Assembly (NCBI GenBank): GCA_027482245.1
Contig: JAIXWG010000029.1
Location: 1-64,000, forward strand
Origin: Acetobacteraceae bacterium
GTDB taxonomy: Bacteria > Pseudomonadota > Alphaproteobacteria > Acetobacterales > Acetobacteraceae
DNA: 64,000 nt
Reading direction: 5' to 3'
Numbering within the stretch: position 1 is the first letter of the stretch; every line of letters begins with the position of its first letter. Positions 1 through 8,472 of the stretch are shown piece after piece. The notes under the pieces were generated by a model, which made no database searches, was not told where the DNA came from, and worked only from the letters and a program-made list of their open reading frames with translations. The translations under genes and the position numbers were made by a program.

Positions 1-1
1 G

Positions 2-124
2 CGGGCCGCCGGAAAGCCGCCCAAGGTCGCCCTCGGCGCCGTCATGCGCAAACTCGTCGTCACGCTGAACGCCATGATGCGCAACCGACAGCCCTGGTCC
101 GCCTGCAAACACCAGACCGACTGA
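2..124 (+). CDS. IS110-family transposase, C-terminal fragment (cut by window edge)
   Basis: The open frame from the window edge ends at TGA 122-124 and encodes 40 residues. It contains AGKPPKVALGAVMRKL followed by VTLNAMMRN and a Trp, which is the usual tail of IS110/IS116/IS902 transposases. This is the part after the catalytic Ser region, so activity cannot be judged because the rest lies outside the window. IS110 elements normally lack terminal inverted repeats, so the element's end cannot be read from the sequence. It must fall soon after 124, because a composite hairpin element begins abruptly at about 156. Identity is well supported; completeness is unknown. Confidence 0.8.
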   Translation, partial: RAAGKPPKVALGAVMRKLVVTLNAMMRNRQPWSACKHQTD

Positions 125-155
125 CCCCGCCACGCTCTCCGCAAGACGGTTGCTC

Positions 156-318
156 GGAACCCATGAGATTGGTCGATGGAGGGAGGGGCACCGCACGACC
201 GCTTGTTCGCCGCGCGCTCCGTGCCCCTCCCTCCATCGACCAATGACCTCGCGGTCCAGGGTCCCGCTGGACCCTGGCGGGGAAGGGGTCCGGGGAAGGG
301 GCGGAGCCCTTTCCCCGG
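156..318. repeat. Composite hairpin element, copy 1 (left part missing)
   Basis: Three parts are visible. A 14-nt flank GGAACCCATGAGAT (156-169) leads into a perfect 23-bp inverted repeat, arms 169-191 and 221-243, with a 29-nt loop. Next is a hairpin with arms CCAGGGTCC (256-264) and GGACCCTGG (269-277), then a 13-bp stem with one G-T pair (arms 290-302 and 306-318). The same flank and the 29 nt around the second hairpin recur exactly at 24177-24270. The two hairpins found left of the flank in that copy are absent here, where IS110-like sequence ends instead. The element lies just past the stop of the minus-strand gene at 333 and could act as its terminator. Confidence 0.75.
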
Positions 319-332
319 CGGCGTCCCGCGCC

Positions 333-1919
333 TCACCCCCGTCGCACGTTCCACGGGTAGGGCGAGGACCCCGGCAGGATGCCCGTGATGTCGCGGCGGA
401 AGGCGGTGCGGATGACGAATTGGCCGAGGGGCACGAAGGCCGCTTCGTCGAGGGCGTGGCGGCCGAGTTCGGAGGCGAGCGCGCGTTGGCGGGCCTCGTC
501 CGGGGCGTTGAGCCAGGCTTCGGCGAGGTCTTCCGCGCGGTCCGACTTCCACCAGCCGAACCAGCCATTCGCGCCCTGGCCGCGGACGAGGAAGGAGGTG
601 GCGGGGTTGGCCCAGGCGGAGGCGCCGCCGGTGGTGTGCAGGATGGACCAGCCGCCGCGGTCCGTGCCTTCCCGGTTGGCGCGGCGTTGCACGACGGTGC
701 CCCAGTCGCTCTCGGAGAGTTCGACATTCATGCCCGCGCGCTTCAGGCGGTCGGCCGTGACCTGGCCGAGCGGGCCGATATCGGGGAAGTCCGTCGGGTT
801 GATGACGACGACCTTCTGGTTGGCGTAGCCGGCTTCGCGAAGGGCGGCGCGGGCGCGGTCGAGGTCGCCGGGCATGACCTCCGCGCCGAGGTCCTCGAAA
901 TACGGGGTGTGGCGGGGCCAGAGGCTGCGGCCGACCGACCAGTCGCGCGTGTCGTCGCCGCGGGAGGCGCGCATGTATTCATCCTGCGCGACGGAGAGGC
1001 GGACGGCGCGGCGGATGCGGACGTCGTCGAAGGGCGCCTGCAGGTTGTTCATCCGCAGCACGGCCATGCGGCCGGTGGGGTCGGTGACCTCGCGGCGCAC
1101 GTCGCGGGACCGGGCGAGGAGCTGCTGCAGGTCGGGGTGCGGGCGTTCCCACCAGTCGATCTCGCCGGCCTGGAGGGCGGCGGCGGCGGTCGCGGGGTCG
1201 GGCAGGATGTGCCACTCGATCCGGCGGAAATGGGCGACCTTGGCGCCGGAGGTCCAGGTGGGCGTTTCCTGCCGGGGGATGTAGGCGTCGAACTTCTCAT
1301 AGACGACGCGGCTGCCCGAATTGAATTCGTTGGCGATGAAGCGGTAGGGGCCGGAGCCGATCATTTCCGTCACCGCGCGGGCGGGGTCGGTGGCGGCCAG
1401 GCGGGCCGGCATGATGAAGGGGCTGGCGGCGTCGGGCTTAGCCAGCGCGTCCAGCATCAGCGGGAAGGGGTGGCGGAGCCGGATGACCATGGTGCGGTCA
1501 TCGGCGGCGATCCATTCCTCCGCCTGGCGGGCGAGGAGCTGGCCGAAGGGTTCGCGCGCGCACCAGCGGCGGATGGAGGCGATGCAGTCCACGGCGCGGA
1601 CGGGTTCGCCATCGTGGAAGCGCAGCCCCTCACGCAGCTTGATGCGCCAGGTGAGGCCATCGGCCGAGACCTCGTGCCCTTCGGCCATCTGCGGCTTGGG
1701 GCGGAGCTGTTCGTCCACGCCGTAGAGCGTATCGAAGACGTAGAAGCCGTGGTTGCCGGTGACGGTCGCGGTGGTGAAGACGGGGTCGAGCACGCTGAGA
1801 TTGGCCTGGGGCACCATGCGCAGCGTCGTGGCGCGGCTGTTCTGCGCGACGGCGGGGGCGGCCACGGCCAGGCCTGCCATGCCTGCTCCCGCGGCGAAGA
1901 GGTCTCGACGACGGATCAT
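333..1919 (-). CDS. ABC transporter substrate-binding protein, family 5 (peptide/nickel type)
   Basis: This 528-residue protein is the periplasmic receptor of a dipeptide/oligopeptide-type ABC importer. It starts MIRRRDLFAAGAGMAGLAV, a twin-arginine-like signal with probable cleavage after AVA near residue 25. The mature part follows the SBP_bac_5 pattern: an early 'LRMVPQANLSVLDPVFTTA' segment, then a region on TWRIKLREGLRFHDGEPV, and a C-terminal lobe. No permease or ATPase gene is adjacent; mutS diverges on the other side, so partner components must be encoded elsewhere. The ligand cannot be told from sequence; peptides, opines or glutathione are all handled by this family. The start at ATG 1919 fits the signal peptide. 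Confidence 0.88.
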   Translation of the reverse strand: MIRRRDLFAAGAGMAGLAVAAPAVAQNSRATTLRMVPQANLSVLDPVFTTATVTGNHGFYVFDTLYGVDEQLRPKPQMAEGHEVSADGLTWRIKLREGLRFHDGEPVRAVDCIASIRRWCAREPFGQLLARQAEEWIAADDRTMVIRLRHPFPLMLDALAKPDAASPFIMPARLAATDPARAVTEMIGSGPYRFIANEFNSGSRVVYEKFDAYIPRQETPTWTSGAKVAHFRRIEWHILPDPATAAAALQAGEIDWWERPHPDLQQLLARSRDVRREVTDPTGRMAVLRMNNLQAPFDDVRIRRAVRLSVAQDEYMRASRGDDTRDWSVGRSLWPRHTPYFEDLGAEVMPGDLDRARAALREAGYANQKVVVINPTDFPDIGPLGQVTADRLKRAGMNVELSESDWGTVVQRRANREGTDRGGWSILHTTGGASAWANPATSFLVRGQGANGWFGWWKSDRAEDLAEAWLNAPDEARQRALASELGRHALDEAAFVPLGQFVIRTAFRRDITGILPGSSPYPWNVRRG

Positions 1920-2024
1920 GGTGGTACGGCCTTCCCTGCGGTGGCGGTGCCTGGTGCCCGCCTCTTGCGCATGACGCTACGGCGGGGCGTCGCGCCCCGG
2001 CAAGCCATGCGGTAGAAGCGGCGG

Positions 2025-4727
2025 GTGACGGACAGCATTCCCCCCGCGGAGGGCGCGACCCCCGCCCTCGCCCAGTGGTTCGCCGCCAAGGCCCAGCACC
2101 CGGATGCGCTGGTGTTCTTCCGGATGGGCGATTTCTTCGAGTTATTCTTCAACGATGCCGAACGCGCCGCACCGGTGCTGGACATCGCGGTGGCGCATCG
2201 CGGCGAGCATCGCGGCCAGCCCGTGCCCATGGCGGGCGTGCCCGTGCATGCGTGGGAGGCCTATCTGGCGCGGCTGATCCGCGCCGGCTTCCGCGTTGCC
2301 GTCTGCGACCAGATGGAGACGCCGGAACAGGCCAAGGCCCGCAAGGCCAGCACCATCCGGCGCGAGGTGGTGCGGGTGGTCACGCCCTCCACCGTGACGG
2401 AGGACGGGCTGCTGGAGGCGACGCGGCCGGCCTGGCTGCTGGCCCTGGCGGAAGCCGGCGACGGGTTCGCCTGCGCCTGGCTCGATGTCTCGACCGGCGG
2501 GTTCGAGACGATGGCCCTGCCCAAGGGGGATCTCGGCGCGCTGCTCGCCAGGCTGGAGCCGGTGGAGGCGGTGGCGGACCGGGAGCTGGCGGAGCTGCCG
2601 GACCTGATGCATCGCCTGCCCGGCCGCATCGCCCACCGCGTGAAGCCCCGCGACCCCGCGCGGCTGCTGCGGGAGGCGTTTGGCGTCGCGACGCTGGAGG
2701 GCTTCGGCGTCTTCACCGAGGCCGAGCTGGCTGCGGCCGCGCAGGCGCTGTCCTATGTGCGGGAGACGCAGGCCGGCGCGCTGCCGCGCCTCGACCCGCC
2801 CCGGCCGCAGGCGGGGGCGGCGGGGACGCTGGCGCTGGATGCGGCCACCCGGCGCAGCCTCGAGATCCTGCGCGACCAGCGCGGTGGCGACCAGGCGACG
2901 CTGTTCGGCGCGGTGAACGCGACACTCACCGCCGCCGGGGCGCGGGAGTTGGCGGGGCGGCTTTCGGCGCCGCTGGCGGAGGCGGAGGCGGTGTCCGCGC
3001 GCCACGATGCCGTGTCCTTCCTGCTGGGGGCGCAGGCCACGCGCGGCGCGCTGCGCAATGCGCTGAAGGGCGCGCCGGACATGGCGCGCGCGCTGGCGCG
3101 GATGGCGCTGGACCGCTTCGCGCCGCGCGACCTGGCGGCGCTGCTGGCGGGGCTGCGCATCGCGGCATCCGTGCGGGCGGCGATCGCGGCCGCGGTGCTG
3201 CCGGCGCCGGCGCTGATGGCGGAAGCCGCCGTGGCGCTGGCCGTGGATCCGGCCCTGGAACAGGAGCTTTCACGGGCGCTGAACCTGCAGAAACTGCCGG
3301 CGCGGCTGGAGGATGGGGGCGTCATCGCCCCCGGCTATGACGGCGAACTGGATGCGCTGCGCCGGTTGCGGGATGGGGGGCGGGAGGCGATTGCGGCGCT
3401 GCAGCAGGATCTGGCGCAGGCCTGGGGCATCGCCAGCGTGAAGATCCGCCACCACCAGCAATTCGGCTTCCTGGCCGAAGTGCCCGCCGCACCCGCCGAG
3501 AAGCTGCTCCGTGCCTCCCCCGTGCCGGCCGGGCAGCCGCTGGCGCCGATCCACCGGCAGACCATGGCGAATGCCGTGCGCTTCACCTGCGCCGCGCTCG
3601 CCGACCTCGACCGCAAGGTCGCGGAGGCCGGGGACCGGGCGGCGGCGCGGGAGCGCGCCTGCATCGCCCACCTCAAGCGGCTGATCCTGGCGCAGGGCGA
3701 TGCCATCGCGCGCGCCGCGCGGGCGCTGGCGGAGGTCGATGTCCATGCGGCCAGCGCGGCGCTGGCGGCCGAGGGCGGCTGGTGCCGGCCGGAGCTGACG
3801 GAACGGGCGGAGTTCTGCATCGTGGCCGGCCGGCACCCGGTGGTGGAGGCGATGCAGAAGCGCGCCCGCGGCGCGGCCTTCGTGCCGAATGACTGTGACC
3901 TCTCGCCCGGCCGGCGCTTGTGCCTGCTGACGGGGCCGAACATGGCGGGCAAGTCCACCTGGCTGCGGCAGAACGCGCTGATGGTGGTCCTCGCCCAGGC
4001 CGGGATGTTCGTCCCCGCGCAATCCGCGCGGATCGGGCTGGTGGACCGGCTGTTCAGCCGCGTGGGGGGTGGCGACGACATCGCCGGCGGGCGGTCCACC
4101 TTCATGGTGGAGATGGCGGAAACGGCGGCGATCCTGAACCAGGCAACAAGCCGTTCATTGGTTGTGTTGGATGAAGTGGGCCGTGGGACCGCGACCTGGG
4201 ATGGGCTGGCCATCGCCTGGGCGGTGCTGGAGGCGCTGCATGACCGCATCCGCTGCCGGGCCATCTTCGCCACGCATTTCCATGAGCTCACGGCGCTGGC
4301 CGGGCGGCTGCCGGAGGTGGCGCTCGCCTCCATGAAGGTGCGGGAATGGCGGGGCGAGGTGGTGTTCCAGCACCTGGTCGGCCCGGGCGCGTCGGAGCGC
4401 AGCTGGGGCGTGCATGTGGCCCGGCTGGCGGGCGTGCCGCGTCCCGTGCTGGCGCGGGCGAACCAGGTGCTGCAGGCGCTGGAGGCGCGGGCGCGCGGCG
4501 GCGGGCCGGATGCGCTGGCGGAGGAGCTGCCGTTGTTCGCGCAACGCGTGTCCCAGCCTGCAAAGCCGCTCTCCCCGATTGAATCGGCGCTGGCGGAGCT
4601 GGACCTGGACGCGTTGTCGCCGCGGGAGGCGCAGGAAGCGCTCTACCGGTTGAAGACGCTCTCGGCGGAAGTTGACGCAGCGCAGCACGAGAACCCTGTT
4701 GTCCCGCCAAGTGACACGGTAGTGTGA
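2025..4727 (+). CDS. mutS: DNA mismatch repair protein MutS
   Basis: MutS recognises mismatches and small loops and recruits MutL. The 900-residue length is typical. The mismatch-binding Phe-x-Glu motif is in MGDFFELF (about residues 34-41; Phe37, Glu39). The Walker A motif GPNMAGKST is at 637-645, the Walker B/signature DEVGRGTATWDG begins at 716, and ATHFHE follows near 750. The signature has Ala where the E. coli protein has Ser (GTAT for GTST). The start is GTG 2025, and a weak purine-rich stretch precedes it. The stop overlaps the glnD GTG (GTGA), so the two genes are probably translationally coupled. The gene diverges from the binding-protein gene at 1919. Confidence 0.96.
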   Translation: MTDSIPPAEGATPALAQWFAAKAQHPDALVFFRMGDFFELFFNDAERAAPVLDIAVAHRGEHRGQPVPMAGVPVHAWEAYLARLIRAGFRVAVCDQMETPEQAKARKASTIRREVVRVVTPSTVTEDGLLEATRPAWLLALAEAGDGFACAWLDVSTGGFETMALPKGDLGALLARLEPVEAVADRELAELPDLMHRLPGRIAHRVKPRDPARLLREAFGVATLEGFGVFTEAELAAAAQALSYVRETQAGALPRLDPPRPQAGAAGTLALDAATRRSLEILRDQRGGDQATLFGAVNATLTAAGARELAGRLSAPLAEAEAVSARHDAVSFLLGAQATRGALRNALKGAPDMARALARMALDRFAPRDLAALLAGLRIAASVRAAIAAAVLPAPALMAEAAVALAVDPALEQELSRALNLQKLPARLEDGGVIAPGYDGELDALRRLRDGGREAIAALQQDLAQAWGIASVKIRHHQQFGFLAEVPAAPAEKLLRASPVPAGQPLAPIHRQTMANAVRFTCAALADLDRKVAEAGDRAAARERACIAHLKRLILAQGDAIARAARALAEVDVHAASAALAAEGGWCRPELTERAEFCIVAGRHPVVEAMQKRARGAAFVPNDCDLSPGRRLCLLTGPNMAGKSTWLRQNALMVVLAQAGMFVPAQSARIGLVDRLFSRVGGGDDIAGGRSTFMVEMAETAAILNQATSRSLVVLDEVGRGTATWDGLAIAWAVLEALHDRIRCRAIFATHFHELTALAGRLPEVALASMKVREWRGEVVFQHLVGPGASERSWGVHVARLAGVPRPVLARANQVLQALEARARGGGPDALAEELPLFAQRVSQPAKPLSPIESALAELDLDALSPREAQEALYRLKTLSAEVDAAQHENPVVPPSDTVV

Positions 4728-7528
4728 CAGGGATGACAGTCAGCCTCGGCCAACCGCCCTCGTCGGCGGCCGCTTCCGCGCTGCCAACCAGCGAGTCGCC
4801 GGAGGTCCTGCCGGACCTGATCGCGGGGCTCGTCGAGGATGGCCGACCCGTCGCCCGAGACATCGCGCTCGGCCTGCTGCGCCGCCAACTCGGCCGCGTC
4901 CAGGGCCGCGTGCAGCGGGCCTTCGAGGCGCATGACCTTTCGGGGTTGGGTGCCGCGCGCTGGCTGGCGGCACTGACGGACGGCATCGTCGGCGCCATCC
5001 ACACCTACACCTTGGCGCAGGTGCCGCCGCAGGAAGCGGGTGGGGCAAAGGAAGAAACTTTCTCCCTCATCGCGACGGGCGGCTATGGCCGCGGCGTGCT
5101 GGCGCCCTATTCCGACATCGACCTGCTCTTCCTGTCGGAGGCGCCGCTCGGCCCGCAGGGGCGGCGCGCGGTCGAGTTTCTTCTCTACCTGCTCTGGGAT
5201 CTCGGCCTGAAGGTCGGGCATGCCACGCGGACCATCGATGAATGCATCGAGGATGCGCGCGGCGACGTGACCATCCAGACGGCGCTGATCGATGCGCGCT
5301 ACCTCGCCGGCAACCGCGCCGTGCATGACCGCTTCCAGGACGCCTTCCTGGCCGCGCGCAAGGCGAGCGGCCTGGCGCCCTTCCTGGCCGCCAAGCGGGC
5401 GGAGCGCACGACGCGCCATGCGCGCTATGGCGAAAGCCCCTTCCTGGTGGAGCCGCATGTCAAGGAAGGGCGCGGTGGGCTGCGCGACCTGCAGACGCTC
5501 TACTGGCTGGCGCGCCATGCCTTCGGCGTGCAGCGCATGCCGGAACTCGTCGGCCCCGACAGCCCCGGCGGCGGGCTGCTGACGCCGCAGGAGGCGCGGA
5601 GCATCCGCCGCGCCTGGAATTTCCTCTGGACCGTGCGCTTCCACCTTCACTACGTGACCGGCCGCGCGGAGGAACGCCTGACGTTCGACCTGCAGCCCGT
5701 GGTCGGCGCCCGCATGGGCTACACCCGCCACGGCGTGCAGGATGGCGTCGAGCGCTTCATGAAGCACCTGTTCCTGACGGCCAGGGACGTGGTGCGGCTG
5801 ACGCGGCTGCTGGAGCCGGCGATCGAGCGTGCGGCACTCGGCCCGCCCGCGGTGGTGCCGGCCGGCGATGCGGCGCTGTCCCATGCGGGGATGGCGCTGG
5901 CGGATGGCAAGGTGCTCTTCGCGCCGGACCGCCAGGTGGCGGAGGACCCCGCCATCATGCTGCGCCTGGTGCGCGCGGCGCGTGACCGGGGGCTCGAGAT
6001 CCATCCGCTCGCGCATCGCGCGCTGATCCGCAACGCGCGCTACGCCGTCGCCTTGCGCGACGATGCGGCGGCCAATGCGCTGTTCCTCGACCTGCTGACG
6101 GGCAAGGATTCGCCCCGCTGGATGCGCGTGCTGAACGAGGTCGGCTTCCTGTCCCGCTTCATGCCGGACTGGGCACGCATCGTCGGCCTGATGCAGTTCG
6201 ACACCTACCACGTCTTCACCGTGGAGGAGCACACGATCGAGGCGATCGGCGTGCTGTCCGCGCTGGAGCGGAACGAGCTGAACGAGATCGCGCCCGTCGC
6301 CTCCGAGCTCATCGGCCAGGTGCAGTCGCGCCGCGCGCTCTATGTCGCGGTCATGCTGCATGACATCGCCAAGGGCCGCGGCGGCGACCACAGCGAATTG
6401 GGCGCGCAGGTCGCGCTGGAATTGTGTCCGCGCCTCGGCCTGTCGCCGGAGGAGACGGAGACGGTCTCCTGGCTCGTGCTCAACCACCTGCTGATCAGCG
6501 CGACCGCCTTCAAGCGCGACATCGACGACCCCAAGACCATCCTCGACATCGCGGAGACGGTGCAGTCGCCGGAGCGGCTGCGGCTGCTGCTGGTGCTGAC
6601 GGTGGCCGACATGCGCGCGGTGGGGCCCAAGGTCTGGAACGGCTGGAAGGCGACGCTGCTGCGCGAACTCTACTGGCGCGTCGCGGAAGTGCTGGCGGGC
6701 GGGCTTTCGGTGCCGGAACGCGACACCCGCGTGGCCCGCGCCCGTGCGGCGGCGGCAAGCCTGCTGGAGACGATGGCCAAGCCGGACCTCGACCGGTTTC
6801 TCGGCCTTGGCTACCCCGGCTACTGGCTCTCCTTCGATCCCGAGACGCATGCCCGCCACGCGGAGATGATCCGCGATGCGGAGGCCGAGCAGGCGCCGCT
6901 GACGGTGCGCACCCGGGTGATCGAAGCGCGCTCGGTCACGGAAGTGACCGTCTACTGCTCCGACCATCCGGGGCTCTTCAGCCGCATCGCCGGCGCGCTG
7001 GCGGTGGCGGGCGCCAGCATCGTCGATGCGCGCATCCACACCATGACCAACGGCATGGCGCTCGACACCTTCTGGGTGCAGGACGCGGCGGGCGGGGCCT
7101 TCGACGCGCCGCATCGCCTGGCGCGGCTCGCGGTGCTGATCGAGCAGTCGCTGTCGGGCCGCCTGCGGCTGGAGCAGGAGATCGCGAAGCTCCGGCGGGA
7201 ACCCGCGCGGCTGCGTGCGGTCACCATCCCGCCGCGCGTCGTGCTCGACAACCACGCCAGCAACACGCACACGGTGATCGAGGTGAATGGCCGCGACCGG
7301 CCGGGGCTGCTGCATGCCGTCACCGCGGCGATCAGCGGCCAGGGGCTGCAGATCGCGAGCGCCCACATCACCACCTATGGCGTGCGGGCCGTCGACGTCT
7401 TCTACGTGAAGGACGTCTTCGGCCTGAAGGTGGAGAATGAGCGCAAGCTGGCCTCGCTGCGATCCGCGCTGCTGGTGGCGCTGGGCGCGCCGGATGTGCC
7501 GGTGGATACGGGCGTCAGGGTCGTCTGA
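4724..7528 (+). CDS. glnD: [Protein-PII] uridylyltransferase/uridylyl-removing enzyme GlnD
   Basis: GlnD senses glutamine and uridylylates or de-uridylylates PII proteins, controlling nitrogen assimilation. The 934 residues show the family order. A nucleotidyltransferase domain has GGYGRG near 119 and SDIDLL near 130. An HD phosphohydrolase domain has MLHDIAKGRGGDHSE near 545. Two C-terminal ACT domains start near 739 (SDHPGLFSRIAGALA) and 849 (RDRPGLLHAVTAAI). The GTG at 4724 overlaps the mutS stop; an ATG at 4733 is an alternative start. The convergent GST gene ends only 3 bp beyond the stop, leaving no room for a dedicated terminator. Confidence 0.95.
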   Translation: MTGMTVSLGQPPSSAAASALPTSESPEVLPDLIAGLVEDGRPVARDIALGLLRRQLGRVQGRVQRAFEAHDLSGLGAARWLAALTDGIVGAIHTYTLAQVPPQEAGGAKEETFSLIATGGYGRGVLAPYSDIDLLFLSEAPLGPQGRRAVEFLLYLLWDLGLKVGHATRTIDECIEDARGDVTIQTALIDARYLAGNRAVHDRFQDAFLAARKASGLAPFLAAKRAERTTRHARYGESPFLVEPHVKEGRGGLRDLQTLYWLARHAFGVQRMPELVGPDSPGGGLLTPQEARSIRRAWNFLWTVRFHLHYVTGRAEERLTFDLQPVVGARMGYTRHGVQDGVERFMKHLFLTARDVVRLTRLLEPAIERAALGPPAVVPAGDAALSHAGMALADGKVLFAPDRQVAEDPAIMLRLVRAARDRGLEIHPLAHRALIRNARYAVALRDDAAANALFLDLLTGKDSPRWMRVLNEVGFLSRFMPDWARIVGLMQFDTYHVFTVEEHTIEAIGVLSALERNELNEIAPVASELIGQVQSRRALYVAVMLHDIAKGRGGDHSELGAQVALELCPRLGLSPEETETVSWLVLNHLLISATAFKRDIDDPKTILDIAETVQSPERLRLLLVLTVADMRAVGPKVWNGWKATLLRELYWRVAEVLAGGLSVPERDTRVARARAAAASLLETMAKPDLDRFLGLGYPGYWLSFDPETHARHAEMIRDAEAEQAPLTVRTRVIEARSVTEVTVYCSDHPGLFSRIAGALAVAGASIVDARIHTMTNGMALDTFWVQDAAGGAFDAPHRLARLAVLIEQSLSGRLRLEQEIAKLRREPARLRAVTIPPRVVLDNHASNTHTVIEVNGRDRPGLLHAVTAAISGQGLQIASAHITTYGVRAVDVFYVKDVFGLKVENERKLASLRSALLVALGAPDVPVDTGVRVV

Positions 7529-7531
7529 GCC

Positions 7532-8143
7532 TCATGGCACGCCATTGGCGCCGTGGTCGCGGAAGCCGGGGCGGGCCGTCAGGCGGGTGACATAGGCGGT
7601 CACCGCGGGCAGGACAGGGCGCTCGATCGGCGTCATCAGCCAGCGGTTCACGGACAGGCCGATGACGATGTCGGCCAGGGTGAAGTCCGGGCCCGCCACA
7701 TGGGCGCCGGTGCGCGCCAGCTGGCCGTCCAGGATCTGCATCATCCCGTTCCAGGCCTGCGCACTCGCGGCGATGCGGCCGGCGTCGGCGTGGTCGGGGT
7801 GGCGGCGGACCAGGCCCATGAAGGCGCCGCGCCAGGATGCGTTGAGGTCCGTCGCCTGCCAGTCCATCCAGCGCTCCACCTCCGCCCGCGCCCGGGGCGC
7901 GGTGGGCAGCAGGTCCGTGCGTCCGTGCCTGGCCGCGAGGTAGCGGCAGATGGTGTTGCTCTCCCACAGCACGCCTTCCTCGTCCTCGATCACCGGGACC
8001 AGGCCATTGGGGTTGAGGGTGCGGAACGCCGCCTCCTCCCCCCGATCCTCCCGCGCCACGGGGATGCCGATCTCGGCGCAGGTCCAGAGGACCTTGCGGA
8101 CATTGATGGAACTGGCCTGACCGATGAGCCGAAGTGGGGGCAT
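7532..8143 (-). CDS. Glutathione S-transferase family protein
   Basis: This 203-residue protein has a thioredoxin-like N-terminal domain with SSINVRKVLWTCAEIGIP and the cis-Pro segment NPNGLVPVIED. The ESNTICRYLA glutathione gamma-glutamyl-binding motif comes before an all-helical C-terminal domain (ADIVIGLSVNRW). Ser in the SSINVRK segment is the likely thiol-activating residue. The product should conjugate glutathione to electrophiles in the cytoplasm; the substrate is unknown. ATG 8143 was chosen because family members start just before 'PLRLIGQ'; an upstream in-frame start would add 12 residues without homology. It faces glnD and diverges from the small gene at 8203. Confidence 0.88.
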   Translation of the reverse strand: MPPLRLIGQASSINVRKVLWTCAEIGIPVAREDRGEEAAFRTLNPNGLVPVIEDEEGVLWESNTICRYLAARHGRTDLLPTAPRARAEVERWMDWQATDLNASWRGAFMGLVRRHPDHADAGRIAASAQAWNGMMQILDGQLARTGAHVAGPDFTLADIVIGLSVNRWLMTPIERPVLPAVTAYVTRLTARPGFRDHGANGVP

Positions 8144-8202
8144 GGGCGATCCCTGGTGGCTTTGCCGCGTTGGTGCCACGACGATCGAGGAAGGGCCACG
8201 CC

Positions 8203-8466
8203 ATGGCGAGCGACAACGAGAAGGACCGCACGTCCTTCACCGGCAAGTACGACCTGGAGACCAAGACCGCGCGGCCGAAGAGCGTCGGCCCGCATGACGT
8301 GAAGCGGGACCAGGAGGACCCGGCCGATCCCGGCATCCAGCCCGGCACCGGCTATGCGAATGAGATCGCGGAGCTGAACGCCGCGCGCGACACCAAGGCG
8401 CGCGGCCCGGTGCAGATCAAGGTGAAGGGCGGCACCGAGGGGGAGAAGCCGGAGGGATCAGGCTGA
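8203..8466 (+). CDS. Small hydrophilic protein, hydrophilin-like, function unknown
   Basis: This 87-residue, strongly charged protein is poor in hydrophobic residues and rich in Asp, Lys, Glu and Gly. No signal peptide or membrane segment is visible, so it is probably disordered and cytoplasmic. An AGGAAGG ribosome-binding site lies 7-9 bases before ATG 8203, which supports real translation. The C-terminus ends in a Gly/Glu/Lys-rich tail. It matches no family I can name. The composition resembles the protein at 14843 and desiccation-type hydrophilins, but this is inference only. It stands alone, and the convergent AI-2E permease gene ends 6 bp downstream. Confidence 0.7.
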   Translation: MASDNEKDRTSFTGKYDLETKTARPKSVGPHDVKRDQEDPADPGIQPGTGYANEIAELNAARDTKARGPVQIKVKGGTEGEKPEGSG

Positions 8467-8472
8467 GGCCCG

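Noticed and set aside
4643-7366. Long open frame (about 900 codons) on the minus strand opposite glnD
   Set aside because: It lies fully antisense to a strongly conserved gene. The translation is Arg/His/Gln-rich without domains, and high GC suppresses stops in this frame.
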